Shown: one piece after another, positions 49,361 through 57,970 of the stretch
Numbering within the stretch: position 1 is the stretch's first letter
How the letters are laid out: each line of letters starts with the position of its first letter
NCBI GenBank assembly: GCA_964620595.1
Contig: CAZUHP010000010.1
Location: 1-64,000 of the forward strand
Origin: Desulfocarbo sp964620595
GTDB taxonomy: Bacteria > Desulfobacterota > Desulfarculia > Desulfarculales > Desulfarculaceae
DNA: 64,000 nucleotides
Reading direction: 5' to 3'
The notes under the pieces: model-generated
Seen by the model: the letters and a program-made list of their open reading frames with translations, nothing else
Database searches by the model: none
What the model was told of the DNA's origin: nothing
Program-made: the position numbers and the translations under genes

Positions 49361-50362
49361 TCAGGCGCCGCGGCCGCTGAGCGCCCGCCAGCCCAGGCCC
49401 TGGCGCCAGAGGTAGTAGAGGCCCAGCAGGCTGGTGGAGACGAAATGCACCACCCACAACACCATGGCATAGGAGCCGGCCACCGCCGCCGAGGCGCCCA
49501 TGAACGAAAGGGTGGCCGCGGCGGCCAGATGGAAGGTGCCCACAAAGGCCGGCGCCGAGGGGATGAGCAGGGCCAGGGCCATGACCACCTCCATGAGCAG
49601 GCCGGCCATGAGGCCCAGGTCCAGACCAAAGGCCGGGAACATGCTCCAGGCCCAGGCCCCCAGGCACAGCCACACCCCCAGGGAGGTGAGCCCGATCCAC
49701 ACCAGGTCCAGGGGCCGGGCCACGGCCAGGCCGTCGGCAAAGGCGTCCAGCATGGCGAGCAGCTTGCCCGAGACCCCTTCCGGCAAGGGCCGCAGGCAGA
49801 AGCGGCACAGGTTCATGGCCTTGGCGCGCTGCCAGCGGAAGAACTGCAACAAGACCATGAGCCCGCCGAAAAGCGCCAGCCCGGCCCAGCCCGCGGTGCG
49901 CAGGTGGCTGGCGGTGATGACCGTGCCCTCCACCGCGCCTTGGGGCAGGTCCATGAAGATGAGCACCACCATGAGCAAGAACAGCACCGTGAGCCCGTCG
50001 TACACCCGCTCCAGCACCACGGTGGCAAAGACCGCGCTCTTGGACAGGTTCTCGCTCCTGCCCAGGACATAGGCCCGCACGAACTCGCCCAGGTGGGCCG
50101 GCAGCAGGTTGTTGCCCAGAAAGCCGATCATGAGCGCGGCGAACAGCGGCCGGAAGCCGACCCGGGCCACGGGGCGCATGAGGAAGTGCCAGCGCCAGGC
50201 CCGCACCAGGTAGGAGAGGAGGTACAGCGCCAGGTTGGGCAGCAGGTAGAGGGGATCCATGTCCCCCAGGGCCTGGGCCATCTGGTCCAGGGGAACGGCG
50301 CGCAAAAACAGCCAGCCCGCAACCAGGCTGATGGCGATTCCTATGAGGTAGTGTTTCCACAT
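49361..50362 (-). CDS. Lipid flippase-like integral membrane protein (AglD/MprF-type)
   Basis: A 333-residue protein with about eight helices, UPF0104/lysylphosphatidylglycerol-synthase-TM family. Signatures are WKHYLIGIAISLVAGWLFLR, YLVRAWRWHFLMRP, IGFLGNNLLPAHLGEFVRAYVLGR and IPSAPAFVGTFHLAA. Members move lipid-linked sugars or phospholipids across the membrane. ATG at 50362 just after a family 2 glycosyltransferase gene (16 bp), which fits a polyprenyl-sugar role. The in-frame region beyond 50362 is not used. Confidence 0.85.
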   Translation of the reverse strand: MWKHYLIGIAISLVAGWLFLRAVPLDQMAQALGDMDPLYLLPNLALYLLSYLVRAWRWHFLMRPVARVGFRPLFAALMIGFLGNNLLPAHLGEFVRAYVLGRSENLSKSAVFATVVLERVYDGLTVLFLLMVVLIFMDLPQGAVEGTVITASHLRTAGWAGLALFGGLMVLLQFFRWQRAKAMNLCRFCLRPLPEGVSGKLLAMLDAFADGLAVARPLDLVWIGLTSLGVWLCLGAWAWSMFPAFGLDLGLMAGLLMEVVMALALLIPSAPAFVGTFHLAAAATLSFMGASAAVAGSYAMVLWVVHFVSTSLLGLYYLWRQGLGWRALSGRGA

Positions 50363-50378
50363 GGGCGGGCCCTGGCGC

Positions 50379-51101
50379 CTAGTCCGTGAAGCGGAACTTG
50401 ACCAGGCACCACAGCGCCACCAGGCCATCGCGCCAGGTTATCTTCTTGCCCTCCTCGAACTCCCGGCCGGTGTAGGAGATGGGCACCTCGTAGATGCGGA
50501 TGCCTTTTTTCAATATTTTGGCGGTGATTTCGGGCTCGAAGTTGAAGCGGTCGCTCTTGATGCGGATGCCGGCCAGGGCCTCGCGGGTAAAGAGTTTGTA
50601 GCAGGTCTCCATGTCGGAAAGGGTGGTGTTGTAGAGCAGGTTGGTGACCAGGGTGAGGAACTTGTTGCCCAGCCAATGGTGGAAGAACATGTTCCGCCGC
50701 TCGCCGGTAAAGCGCGAGCCGTACACCACCTGGGCCTTGCCCCTGAGCACCGGGTTGATCAGCTTGGGATAGTCCTCGGGGTCGTATTCCAGGTCCGCGT
50801 CCTGGATGAGGACCAACTCGCCCTCGGCCAAGGAAAAGCCGGTACGCAGGGCCGCGCCCTTGCCCTGGTTCACCTGGTGGCGGGCCACCCGGATGGGCCG
50901 GTCAAAGGGCTTGGCCGTGGGGTGCACGCTGGTCTGCCCCTCCAGGGCGGCCTGGATCTGGGGGGTGCGGTCGGTGGAGCAATCATCCACGATGATCAAC
51001 TCGCGCTCCATCTCGCCCAGGTCCACCGCCTGGACCCGGCGCACGATCTCCTCCAGAAACTGCTCCTCGTTGTAGCAGGGCATGACAATGGATAAGAGCA
51101 T
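50379..51101 (-). CDS. Family 2 glycosyltransferase (dolichyl-phosphate mannose/glucose synthase-like)
   Basis: A 240-residue GT2 enzyme without membrane spans. MLLSIVMPCYNEEQFLEEIV opens the GT-A fold; IIVDDCSTDRTPQIQ, NQGKGAALRTGFSLAEGELV, DADLEYDPEDYPKLI (DxD-like acceptor region) and FNFEPEITAKILKKG are typical of DPM1/GtrB-like proteins that make polyprenyl-phosphate sugars. Start ATG at 51101 with AAAGGA upstream. First in the operon with the flippase-like gene. Confidence 0.88.
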   Translation of the reverse strand: MLLSIVMPCYNEEQFLEEIVRRVQAVDLGEMERELIIVDDCSTDRTPQIQAALEGQTSVHPTAKPFDRPIRVARHQVNQGKGAALRTGFSLAEGELVLIQDADLEYDPEDYPKLINPVLRGKAQVVYGSRFTGERRNMFFHHWLGNKFLTLVTNLLYNTTLSDMETCYKLFTREALAGIRIKSDRFNFEPEITAKILKKGIRIYEVPISYTGREFEEGKKITWRDGLVALWCLVKFRFTD

Positions 51102-51282
51102 ACTGTCCTTTTCCCGGGAGGCAAGCCAAGGTCCTGAAACTATCTTGTTTATCCTGTCTGACCGGAAAGTCAAGGACAACCTCCCGCCAACCGCCCGTCT
51201 TGTGGCCGGGGTGCGGGCCTGCTAAGATGGGCCGGCCCGCCCCAGCGCCGGCGGGCCAATCTGTCCCGGCCCGTCTCCAAGG

Positions 51283-52083
51283 ATGCTGCGCATGCGCCTT
51301 CTTTTCGCCTGCATCGAGGGTCTGACCTGGCCCCTGCCCGAACTCCCGCCCTTTGCGGCCCTCTGCCTGGCCCAGGGCGCGGCCGGGCCGCTGGAAGGCT
51401 TCCGGCCGGGGCCAGATGCCTGGTCCCTGGGGGACGAACCCCTGTGGCCGGCCCTCGGCCGGGCGGGCCTCAAGGTGGGGGTGATGAACCTGCCCGGCCT
51501 GTGGCCGGCCCAGGAGGTGGCGGGCTTCATGGTCTGCCGGCCTCCGGCAGGGCGCTCCCCGGGCGCCTGGACCCACCCGCCCGAACTGGCCCTGGAGCTG
51601 GGCGACTATCTCCCGCCCCAACCGCTGGAACCAGGAGCCGAAAACTGGCGCACCGCGCTCAAGGACACGGCCTATGCCCAGGCCGCAGCCCTGGCCCGGC
51701 TGCGCTACGAGCACTTCCGCCGCTTGTGCCGGGCCCGGGGCGTGGACCTCGGGGCCCTGGGCTGGAGCGCCCTGGCCACGGCCCGCCGGCTTTTCGGCGG
51801 CCAGGCCGGGCGGGCGGCGTTGATGCTGGCCCAGCTCGACACCTATCTCGCCTGGCTGCACCAGGCCCTCCGGCCGCAGGTGGTGGTGGTCTGCGGACCG
51901 GGCCGGGAGGGAGAACCAGGGGCCATCCTCGTCCATGCCCCCGGCCTGGTGCGGCCGGGCAGGCTGGAACCCACGGACTGGCAGGAGCTTCCCCCCGCCC
52001 TCCTGGCCCTGGCCGGGCCGGTGCCGGCCGAGGGTAGAGGCAGCCTGGCCGCCCGCCTGCTGGCCGGGGAGGAAGCAGAATGA
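51283..52083 (+). CDS. Degenerate alkaline-phosphatase-superfamily protein (phosphodiesterase-like)
   Basis: A 266-residue protein starting MLRMRLLFACIEGLTWPLPE. The segment GRAGLKVGVMNLPGLWPAQE followed by VAGFMVCRPP resembles the conserved central part of type I phosphodiesterase/alkaline-phosphatase-superfamily proteins found in polysaccharide and glycan loci. The N-terminal Asp/Thr metal and nucleophile motifs and the C-terminal HxxH are absent or unrecognisable, so it is probably catalytically dead or a divergent member. It overlaps the next glycosyltransferase gene in an ATGA, so it is part of a glycan operon. Low certainty of fold. Confidence 0.5.
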   Translation: MLRMRLLFACIEGLTWPLPELPPFAALCLAQGAAGPLEGFRPGPDAWSLGDEPLWPALGRAGLKVGVMNLPGLWPAQEVAGFMVCRPPAGRSPGAWTHPPELALELGDYLPPQPLEPGAENWRTALKDTAYAQAAALARLRYEHFRRLCRARGVDLGALGWSALATARRLFGGQAGRAALMLAQLDTYLAWLHQALRPQVVVVCGPGREGEPGAILVHAPGLVRPGRLEPTDWQELPPALLALAGPVPAEGRGSLAARLLAGEEAE

Positions 52084-53105
52084 AATCCGCCCGCCCCTGG
52101 CTCAGTGTGGTGATTCCGGCCCGGAACGCGGCCCAGGAGCTGGCCGGCTGCCTGGAGTCCCTGGCCGCCTGCCAGGAACCCGGCCTGGAGGTCATCGTGG
52201 TGGACGATGGCTCCCAGGACAACACCCGGGCCGTGGCCCGGGCCCTGGGCCCGGAGTTGGGGCTGCGCCTGTCGGTGCTCGGCCAGACGGCCCGGGGCGC
52301 CGGCGCGGCGCGCAACCTGGGCGCGGGCCGGGCCCAGGGCGAGGTGATCTTCTTCACCCAGCCCGCCGCCCGGGTGCCGCCCGGGCTGCCGGCGCGGCTG
52401 AAGGAGCTGTTCAGCGATCCAGGGCTGAGCGCCGCGGCTGGGGGGCTGCGTCCCCTGGAGCCGGACCAGCCCCTGGCCCGGCTCAGCGCCCTGGAGCTGG
52501 CCTTCGACGCAATCAGCCGGGGCCGGGAACCCGACCCCTGTCCCCTGATGACCTGCGCCGCCTTCCGGGCCTCGGACCTGAAGGCGGCCGGCATGTGCGA
52601 CGAGACCCTGGTCGAGCCCGGCGGCCGCGACCGCGACCTGTGCCAGCGGCTGCTGGCGGCCGGCGGCCGGCTCGTGCTGGACCCGGACCTGTGGGTGCGC
52701 CTGCCCCTGCCCCGCACCTGGGGCCAGGTGTGGCGCTCGGAGCTGAGGCGCGGCCGGCAACGCTACCAGGACCTGAGACGGGGCCGCCGCCTGGGACCGG
52801 GGGCCCACCTGCAACCAGCCCTGGTGCTCCTGGCCGCGGGGCTGCTGGCCGCGCTGGGGCCGCACGACCCGGGCCGGGCCGTCAGCCTGGCCCTAATCTG
52901 CCTCTTGCTGCTCTATCCTGCCAACCGCCCCTTCCTGCGCCTGGTGGGCAGCCAGGACCCCGGCCTGATGCGGCAGGCCCTGGCCCTGTGTTTCCTCAGG
53001 CCCCTGGCCTGGACCCTGGGCATGCTGGCCGCGGCCCTGAACCGCATGGGGGGCGGGGGGGGCGGGGGAAGCGACGGAGGCGACGGGAGCGGGGGAGCCG
53101 CTTGA
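52080..53105 (+). CDS. Family 2 glycosyltransferase with C-terminal hydrophobic region
   Basis: A 341-residue GT2 protein. WLSVVIPARNAAQELAGCLESL, VIVVDDGSQDNT and ARGAGAARNLGAGRAQGEVI are the GT-A nucleotide-sugar motifs, and the DxD-type acceptor is weak (FFTQPAAR). Residues about 245-310 contain hydrophobic helices (LQPALVLLAAGLLAALG, AVSLALICLLLLYP). The last 18 residues (MGGGGGGGSDGGDGSGGAA) are encoded by a G-tract array resembling the non-coding arrays of this window, an odd, probably unstructured end. Substrates unknown. Confidence 0.85.
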   Translation: MKSARPWLSVVIPARNAAQELAGCLESLAACQEPGLEVIVVDDGSQDNTRAVARALGPELGLRLSVLGQTARGAGAARNLGAGRAQGEVIFFTQPAARVPPGLPARLKELFSDPGLSAAAGGLRPLEPDQPLARLSALELAFDAISRGREPDPCPLMTCAAFRASDLKAAGMCDETLVEPGGRDRDLCQRLLAAGGRLVLDPDLWVRLPLPRTWGQVWRSELRRGRQRYQDLRRGRRLGPGAHLQPALVLLAAGLLAALGPHDPGRAVSLALICLLLLYPANRPFLRLVGSQDPGLMRQALALCFLRPLAWTLGMLAAALNRMGGGGGGGSDGGDGSGGAA

Positions 53106-53119
53106 AACCCACAATACAG

Positions 53120-53148
53120 TTGACACCTTGGCAGGGGGTGCCATATTT
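53120..53148 (+). promoter_or_regulatory. Promoter and inverted repeat in front of the TolC-family gene
   Basis: TTGACA (53120-53125), 17 bp, ATATTT (53143-53148). TGGCA-GGGGG-TGCCA (53129-53143) is a perfect inverted repeat inside the spacer and could be an operator. Confidence 0.5.
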
Positions 53149-53203
53149 GAGACGCTATGGTTCACCAAACTCTGTCTATATCGTTAAGTGGGGGAGACCG
53201 ATA

Positions 53204-54583
53204 GTGCCTGTCAAACCGCAACGACTTGCCGCAAGGACTCTGCGCGCCCTGGCCGTTCTGGTGGCCGGGGCCTGGTTCCTGGCCGCGCCGGCCGGCCCCG
53301 CCCGAGCCGGCAACGTGGCCCTGCCCGCGGGCGCCGTGAGCCTGGACCAGGCCATCGGCATGGCACTCGCCTACTCGCCCAACCTCACCGCGGCCAAGGA
53401 GGACCTGGCCAGCGCCAGGCACAAGGAAAAAGAGGCCCTGACCTATTTCCTCCCCACCCTGGCCACCAGCTACTCCTACCAGAAGCGGCAGGACCCGCCG
53501 GTCATCCATACCGACCTGGGCACCTTCCAGGCGGGCAACGACCTCACCTATCTCTGGTCCACCAGCCTGCAGCAACCGGTGTTCACCGGCTTCCGCCTCA
53601 CCAGCCAGTACCGCCTGGCCGAGCTGGGGGTGGATCTGGCCAACGTCAATCTGGAGCTGGCCAGGCTGGACGTGGTGCTCAAGGTGAAGGAGGCTTATTT
53701 CCAATACTTGAGGGCCCAGAAGGCGTTGAAGGTGGCCAAGCAGGCGGTGGTGCAGCTAAAGAGCCACCTCAAGGTGGCCCAGGACTTCTACGAGGTGGGC
53801 ATAATCCCCCTGAACGACGTGCTGAAGACCAAGGTGGAGATGGCCAACGCCCAGCAGAAGGAGGTGGCGGCCCAGAACCAGGTGGACCTGGCCCGCAGCC
53901 GGTTGGCCACCCTGCTGGGCCTGCCGGTGGAAGCGCCGCTCCAGGTGGAGGACATCCTGCGCTACCAGCCGCTCAGGGTGGAGTTTGCCTGGGCCCGGAC
54001 CCAGGCCCGCGCCCAGCGCCCCGAACTCAAGGCCCTGGACCTCCGGCTCAAGCAGGCCGACTACAGCATCCAGCAGGCCCAGAGCGGCTACTACCCCGAA
54101 CTCGGCCTGAACGCCACCTACGAGTTCGTCAGCGACTCGCCCGAGCTGGACGACACGCCCTACTACGACCACACCGGCTGGTTGGTGGGCGCCCAGCTCA
54201 AGTGGACCTTCTGGGAATGGGGCCGCACCCGGAACCGGGTGAACCAACGCCGGGCCGCCAAGCGCAAGCTGGCTGCCCTGCGCCGGGACCTGGAGGACCA
54301 GGTGGACCTCCAGGTCAAGCAGGCGGTGCTCTTCCTGCAAGACTCGGCCAAGAACATCGTCACCGCCAAGACATCCATCGCCCAGGCCGAGGAGAACTAC
54401 CGCATCACCATGGAGCGCTACCGGGAGCAGCTCACCACCAACACCGAACTGCTGGACGCCCAGACCCTTTTGACCCAGGCCCAGAACAACTACTACACTG
54501 CCCTCACCGTGTACAATATCGCCCAGGCCCGCCTGCTCAGGGCCATGGGGCGCGTCCGGGGCCTACCCCGGCCGCAGAAATAG
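53204..54583 (+). CDS. TolC-family outer membrane efflux protein
   Basis: A 459-residue outer-membrane protein. Start GTG at 53204 (MPVKPQRLAARTLRALAV) with GGGGGAG 7 bp ahead; signal peptide about residues 1-38. It has the two-fold TolC pattern, VSLDQAIGMALAYSPNLTAA, then long heptad-rich helices (LARLDVVLKVKEAYFQYLRA, LKVAQDFYEVGIIPLNDVLK) repeated in the second half (VKQAVLFLQDSAKNIVTAK; RITMERYREQLTTNTELLD). It would form the trimeric exit duct of a type I secretion or RND pump. Partner genes are not adjacent. The transketolase genes follow on the same strand. Confidence 0.92.
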   Translation: MPVKPQRLAARTLRALAVLVAGAWFLAAPAGPARAGNVALPAGAVSLDQAIGMALAYSPNLTAAKEDLASARHKEKEALTYFLPTLATSYSYQKRQDPPVIHTDLGTFQAGNDLTYLWSTSLQQPVFTGFRLTSQYRLAELGVDLANVNLELARLDVVLKVKEAYFQYLRAQKALKVAKQAVVQLKSHLKVAQDFYEVGIIPLNDVLKTKVEMANAQQKEVAAQNQVDLARSRLATLLGLPVEAPLQVEDILRYQPLRVEFAWARTQARAQRPELKALDLRLKQADYSIQQAQSGYYPELGLNATYEFVSDSPELDDTPYYDHTGWLVGAQLKWTFWEWGRTRNRVNQRRAAKRKLAALRRDLEDQVDLQVKQAVLFLQDSAKNIVTAKTSIAQAEENYRITMERYREQLTTNTELLDAQTLLTQAQNNYYTALTVYNIAQARLLRAMGRVRGLPRPQK

Positions 54584-54612
54584 ATGATATCATGGCGCAG
54601 GGGGAAAACCGG

Positions 54613-55449
54613 ATGCACGAAGCCCACGATCCCGAAGCCCTGGCCGAGATAGCCCGGCAGGTCAGGGTGGACATACTGAAGATGCTCAACCGGGCGGGCT
54701 CCGGCCACACCGGCGGCTCGCTCTCGGCGGTGGACATCCTGGTGGCGCTCTTTTTCCACCACATGCGCCTGAGCCCGGCCGACGCCTGCTGGCCCCAGCG
54801 CGACCGCTTCGTGCTTTCCAAGGGACACGGCGCCCCGGCCCTGTACGCGGTGCTGGCCAAGCTGGGCTACCTGCGGCCCGACGACCTCATGACCCTGCGC
54901 CAGGTCAACTCCTGCCTCCAGGGCCACCCCGACGCCAAGATGTGCACCGGGGTGGAGTGCTCCACCGGCTCCCTGGGCCAGGGACTGGGCGTGGCCCTGG
55001 GCATCGCCCTGGGCCTCAGGCTGGACGGGCTGCCCAGCCGGGTGTACGCGCTGCTGGGCGACGGCGAGATGCAAGAGGGCCTGGTCTGGGAATCGGCCAT
55101 GGCCGCGGCCCACTACCGGGCCGCCAACCTCACCGCCGTCTGCGACTGCAACGGCTTGCAGATCGACGGGCGGGTGGCCGAGGTCATGAACGTGGAGCCC
55201 CTGGCCGACAAGTGGCGGGCCTTCGGCTGGAAGGTGCTGGAGACCGACGGCCATGACATCCCCGCCATCCTGGCCGCCCTGGAAGAGGCCCGCTCCCATG
55301 AAGAGGGCCCCAGCATGATTATCGCCCGCACCGTGAAGGGCAAGGGGGTGTCCATCTTCGAAGACAAGGCCGAGTATCACGGAGTGGCGCCCAGCGACGA
55401 GGAACTCAAGCTGGCCCTGCAAGAGCTGGGGGAGGTGGCCCATGGCTGA
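54613..55449 (+). CDS. Transketolase, N-terminal (TPP-binding) subunit
   Basis: A 278-residue split transketolase subunit. It contains GHTGGSLSAVDILVALFF, FVLSKGHGAPALYAVLA and the TPP-Mg motif GDGEMQEGLVWESAM ... CDCN. Together with the next gene it makes one transketolase that transfers two-carbon units in the non-oxidative pentose phosphate pathway. Start ATG at 54613 with AGGGGGA upstream; an in-frame ATG at 54592 is the alternative. Its stop overlaps the C-subunit start by 8 bp. Confidence 0.93.
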   Translation: MHEAHDPEALAEIARQVRVDILKMLNRAGSGHTGGSLSAVDILVALFFHHMRLSPADACWPQRDRFVLSKGHGAPALYAVLAKLGYLRPDDLMTLRQVNSCLQGHPDAKMCTGVECSTGSLGQGLGVALGIALGLRLDGLPSRVYALLGDGEMQEGLVWESAMAAAHYRAANLTAVCDCNGLQIDGRVAEVMNVEPLADKWRAFGWKVLETDGHDIPAILAALEEARSHEEGPSMIIARTVKGKGVSIFEDKAEYHGVAPSDEELKLALQELGEVAHG

Positions 55450-56383
55450 GGAGTTGGCCACCCGGGTGGCCTATGGCGAGGCGCTGTTGGAGCTGGGCCG
55501 GAGCAACCAGAAGGTGGTGGTCCTGGACGCCGACCTGTCCGGCTCCACCAAGACCAGGCTCTTTGCCCGGGAGTTCCCCGAGCGCTTCTTCAACATGGGC
55601 GTGGCCGAGCAGGACATGATGGCGGTGGCGGCCGGGCTGTCCCTGGCGGGCAAGATTCCCTTTGCCAGCACCTTCGCCATCTTCGCCGCGGGCCGGGCCT
55701 GGGAGGTCATCCGCCAGTCCATCGCCTACTCGGCGGCCAACGTCAAGATCGTGGCCTCCCACGGCGGGGTCACCGTGGGCCCGGACGGCGGCAGCCACCA
55801 GGCCATCGAGGACCTGGCCCTCATGCGCTGCCTGCCCAACATGATCGTGATCGTGCCCGCCGACGGGGTGGAGATGAAAAAGGTGGTGCAGACCATCGCC
55901 GAGGTGCAGGGCCCCTGCTACGTGCGCGGCGGGCGCATAAAGTTCCCGGTCATCTTCGACGAATCCTACGAGTTCCGGGTGGGCATGGGCCACTGCCTGC
56001 GGGAAGGCCGGGACGTGACCCTGGCCGCCTGCGGCCTCATGGTGCACCAGGCCCTGGCCGCGGCCGAGATGCTGGCCGCCGAGCGCATCTCGGCCGAGGT
56101 GTTGAACCTGTCCACCATCAAGCCCCTGGACGAAGAGCTTCTCTGCGCCTCGGCCGCCAAGACCGGCTGCGTGGTCACCTGCGAGGAACACCTGGTGAAC
56201 GGCGGCCTGGGCGGCGCCTGCGCCGAGGCCCTGGGCGAGCGCTGCCCGGTGCCCCTGGAGCGCATCGGCGTGCGCGACACCTTCGGCATCTCGGGCCAGC
56301 ACACCGAGCTGTTGGAATATTTCGGCCTCATGCCGGCCGATATCGTGGCCGCGGCCCACAAGGTCATGGGCCGCAAAAAATGA
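55442..56383 (+). CDS. Transketolase, C-terminal subunit
   Basis: A 313-residue subunit with the pyrimidine-binding and C-terminal domains. DADLSGSTKTRLFAREFPER, FFNMGVAEQDMMAVAAGLSL (with the catalytic Glu) and THQAIEDLALMR-type SHQAIEDLALMRCLP are signatures, then EEHLVNGGLGGACAE and IGVRDTFGISGQ at the end. ATG at 55442, overlapping the N-subunit gene by 8 bp. Same operon. Confidence 0.93.
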   Translation: MAEELATRVAYGEALLELGRSNQKVVVLDADLSGSTKTRLFAREFPERFFNMGVAEQDMMAVAAGLSLAGKIPFASTFAIFAAGRAWEVIRQSIAYSAANVKIVASHGGVTVGPDGGSHQAIEDLALMRCLPNMIVIVPADGVEMKKVVQTIAEVQGPCYVRGGRIKFPVIFDESYEFRVGMGHCLREGRDVTLAACGLMVHQALAAAEMLAAERISAEVLNLSTIKPLDEELLCASAAKTGCVVTCEEHLVNGGLGGACAEALGERCPVPLERIGVRDTFGISGQHTELLEYFGLMPADIVAAAHKVMGRKK

Positions 56384-56414
56384 CCCCCTGCCCCGGCCGG
56401 GGCGAAAGGCGTCC

Positions 56415-57077
56415 ATGGTCCTCCTGGAAGGCGTAAGCAAACGCTACCCCGAACGCAGCCGCCCGGCGCTGGACAATGTCTCCTTGCACGTGCCCCCGGG
56501 CCAGTTCCTCTTTCTGACCGGACCCTCGGGCGCGGGCAAGACCACCTTCCTGCGCCTGCTCTTCGGCGCGGCCTTGCCCACCGCGGGCCGGGTGCGGGTG
56601 GGCGGCGCGGACCTGGGCCGCCTCTCCCCCCGCCAGATACCCAGGCTCAGGCGCAAGCTGGGCGTAATCTTCCAGGACTTCAAGCTCATGCCCGGCCTCA
56701 GCGTGTTCGAGAACGTGGCCTTGGCCCTGCGCGTGGCCGGGGTGAAGGGCGCGGCCCTGGCCGAGCGGGTGGAGGAGGCGCTGGCCCAGGTGGGGCTGGA
56801 CCAGGTGGCCCAGGCCCGGGCGGACACTCTCTCCGGCGGCGAGCAGCAGCGCGCGGCCATTGCCCGCGCCCTGGTGCACCGCCCCGCCCTGGTCCTGGCC
56901 GACGAGCCCTCGGGCAACCTGGACCCGGCCAACGCCCTGGAGGTGCTGAAGCTCTTGGCTGCGGCCCACTCCCGCGGCGCCACCGTCATCCTGGCCACCC
57001 ATGACCCCACCCTGCTCAAGCTGGTGCGCGGCGCCCGGGTGGTGCGGCTGGAGGCCGGCCGCCTGGAGGATGCCTGA
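56415..57077 (+). CDS. ftsE: Cell division ATP-binding protein FtsE
   Basis: A 220-residue ABC ATPase: Walker A GPSGAGKTTFLRLLFG, Q-loop LGVIFQDFKLMPGLSV (characteristic FtsE/LolD type), signature LSGGEQQRAAIARALV, Walker B LVLADEPSGNLD and switch His in ILATHDPTLL. It powers FtsX at the divisome to activate peptidoglycan hydrolases through EnvC. ATG at 56415 after a 31-bp gap. Its stop overlaps ftsX (TGATG). Confidence 0.95.
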   Translation: MVLLEGVSKRYPERSRPALDNVSLHVPPGQFLFLTGPSGAGKTTFLRLLFGAALPTAGRVRVGGADLGRLSPRQIPRLRRKLGVIFQDFKLMPGLSVFENVALALRVAGVKGAALAERVEEALAQVGLDQVAQARADTLSGGEQQRAAIARALVHRPALVLADEPSGNLDPANALEVLKLLAAAHSRGATVILATHDPTLLKLVRGARVVRLEAGRLEDA

Positions 57078-57970
57078 TGGGCCGGGCGCCTCGGCGGGGG
57101 GCCCTGGTGCGGGCGCTGGGCCAGATGCGCCAGGACCTCTGGCTGCAAGGCGTGGCCATCTCCAGCCTGGCCGTGGCCCTGGCCATCGTCTTCGCCTACC
57201 TCAACCTGGGCCTCAATCTCTACGGCCTGGTGGAGCGCCTGGCCACCGGCGCCACGGTGATGGTGGTGCTGGAGGAAAACGCCGCCCCCGGCCGCGGCCC
57301 GGAACTGGCCCGGGAGCTGGCCGGCCAGCCGGAGGTGGTTTCCGCCCGCTTCGTACCCAAGCAGGAGGCCTTGCGCCGCTTCCGCCGCCAGCTCGGCCCC
57401 CGGGTCGGCCTGCTGGAGGGCCTCAGCCGCAACCCCCTGCCCGATGCGGTGGAGTTGCAGCTCAGGCCTGGGGCCGCGCCGGTGATGGTCCTCACCAACC
57501 GGCTGCGGGGCATGGCCGGCGTGGCCGAGGTGGTCACCAGCCGCCCCTGGCTGCACCGGCTGGAGGAGGCGGCCGGCATCGTGGCCGAGGTGGGCTGGGT
57601 GCTGGGGGTGCTGCTCTTTGCGGGGGTGGTGCTGGTGGTGGCCAATACGGTGCGCCTGGCGGTGTACGTGAGGCGGGAGGAGTTGGAGATCATGGCCCTG
57701 GTGGGCGCCTCCAACAGCTACATGCGCCGGCCCTTCCTCTGGGAAACGGCCCTGCAGTCCCTGGCCGCGGCCGGGCTGGCGGTGCTGCTGGTGTGGGGAC
57801 TGCTGGCCTATTTCGCCGCCCCGGCCGCCCTGCCCTTGGGCCTGGAGCTTTCCGACCTGCTGCGCTTCCGGCCCCTGGTGGCGCTGCCTTTCGTGCTGCT
57901 GGCCCTGGCCGCCGGCCTGCTGGGCGCCTGGCTGGGCGTGGGCCGGGCCCTGAGGACCCAACCATGGTGA
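57077..57970 (+). CDS. ftsX: Cell division protein FtsX
   Basis: A 297-residue inner-membrane protein with one N-terminal helix (GVAISSLAVALAIVFAYLNL), an extracytoplasmic domain about residues 50-165 (ATVMVVLEENAAPG ... VVTSRPWLHRLEEA) that binds EnvC, and three C-terminal helices (EVGWVLGVLLFAGVVLVVAN; LQSLAAAGLAVLLVWGLLAY; LVALPFVLLALAAGLLGAWL) with the cytoplasmic YVRREELEIMALVGAS loop contacting FtsE. ATG at 57077. Overlaps the envC-like gene by 7 bp. Confidence 0.93.
   Translation: MGRAPRRGALVRALGQMRQDLWLQGVAISSLAVALAIVFAYLNLGLNLYGLVERLATGATVMVVLEENAAPGRGPELARELAGQPEVVSARFVPKQEALRRFRRQLGPRVGLLEGLSRNPLPDAVELQLRPGAAPVMVLTNRLRGMAGVAEVVTSRPWLHRLEEAAGIVAEVGWVLGVLLFAGVVLVVANTVRLAVYVRREELEIMALVGASNSYMRRPFLWETALQSLAAAGLAVLLVWGLLAYFAAPAALPLGLELSDLLRFRPLVALPFVLLALAAGLLGAWLGVGRALRTQPW

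Noticed and set aside
53128..53143. Sigma-54 promoter TTGGCA ... TGCC before the TolC-family gene
   Set aside because: The GG to GC spacing is 10 bp instead of the required 12, and a better sigma-70 pair overlaps it.
54592..54613. Earlier start of the transketolase N-subunit at ATG 54592
   Set aside because: No ribosome site precedes it, whereas AGGGGGA is well placed for the ATG at 54613; it remains an alternative.
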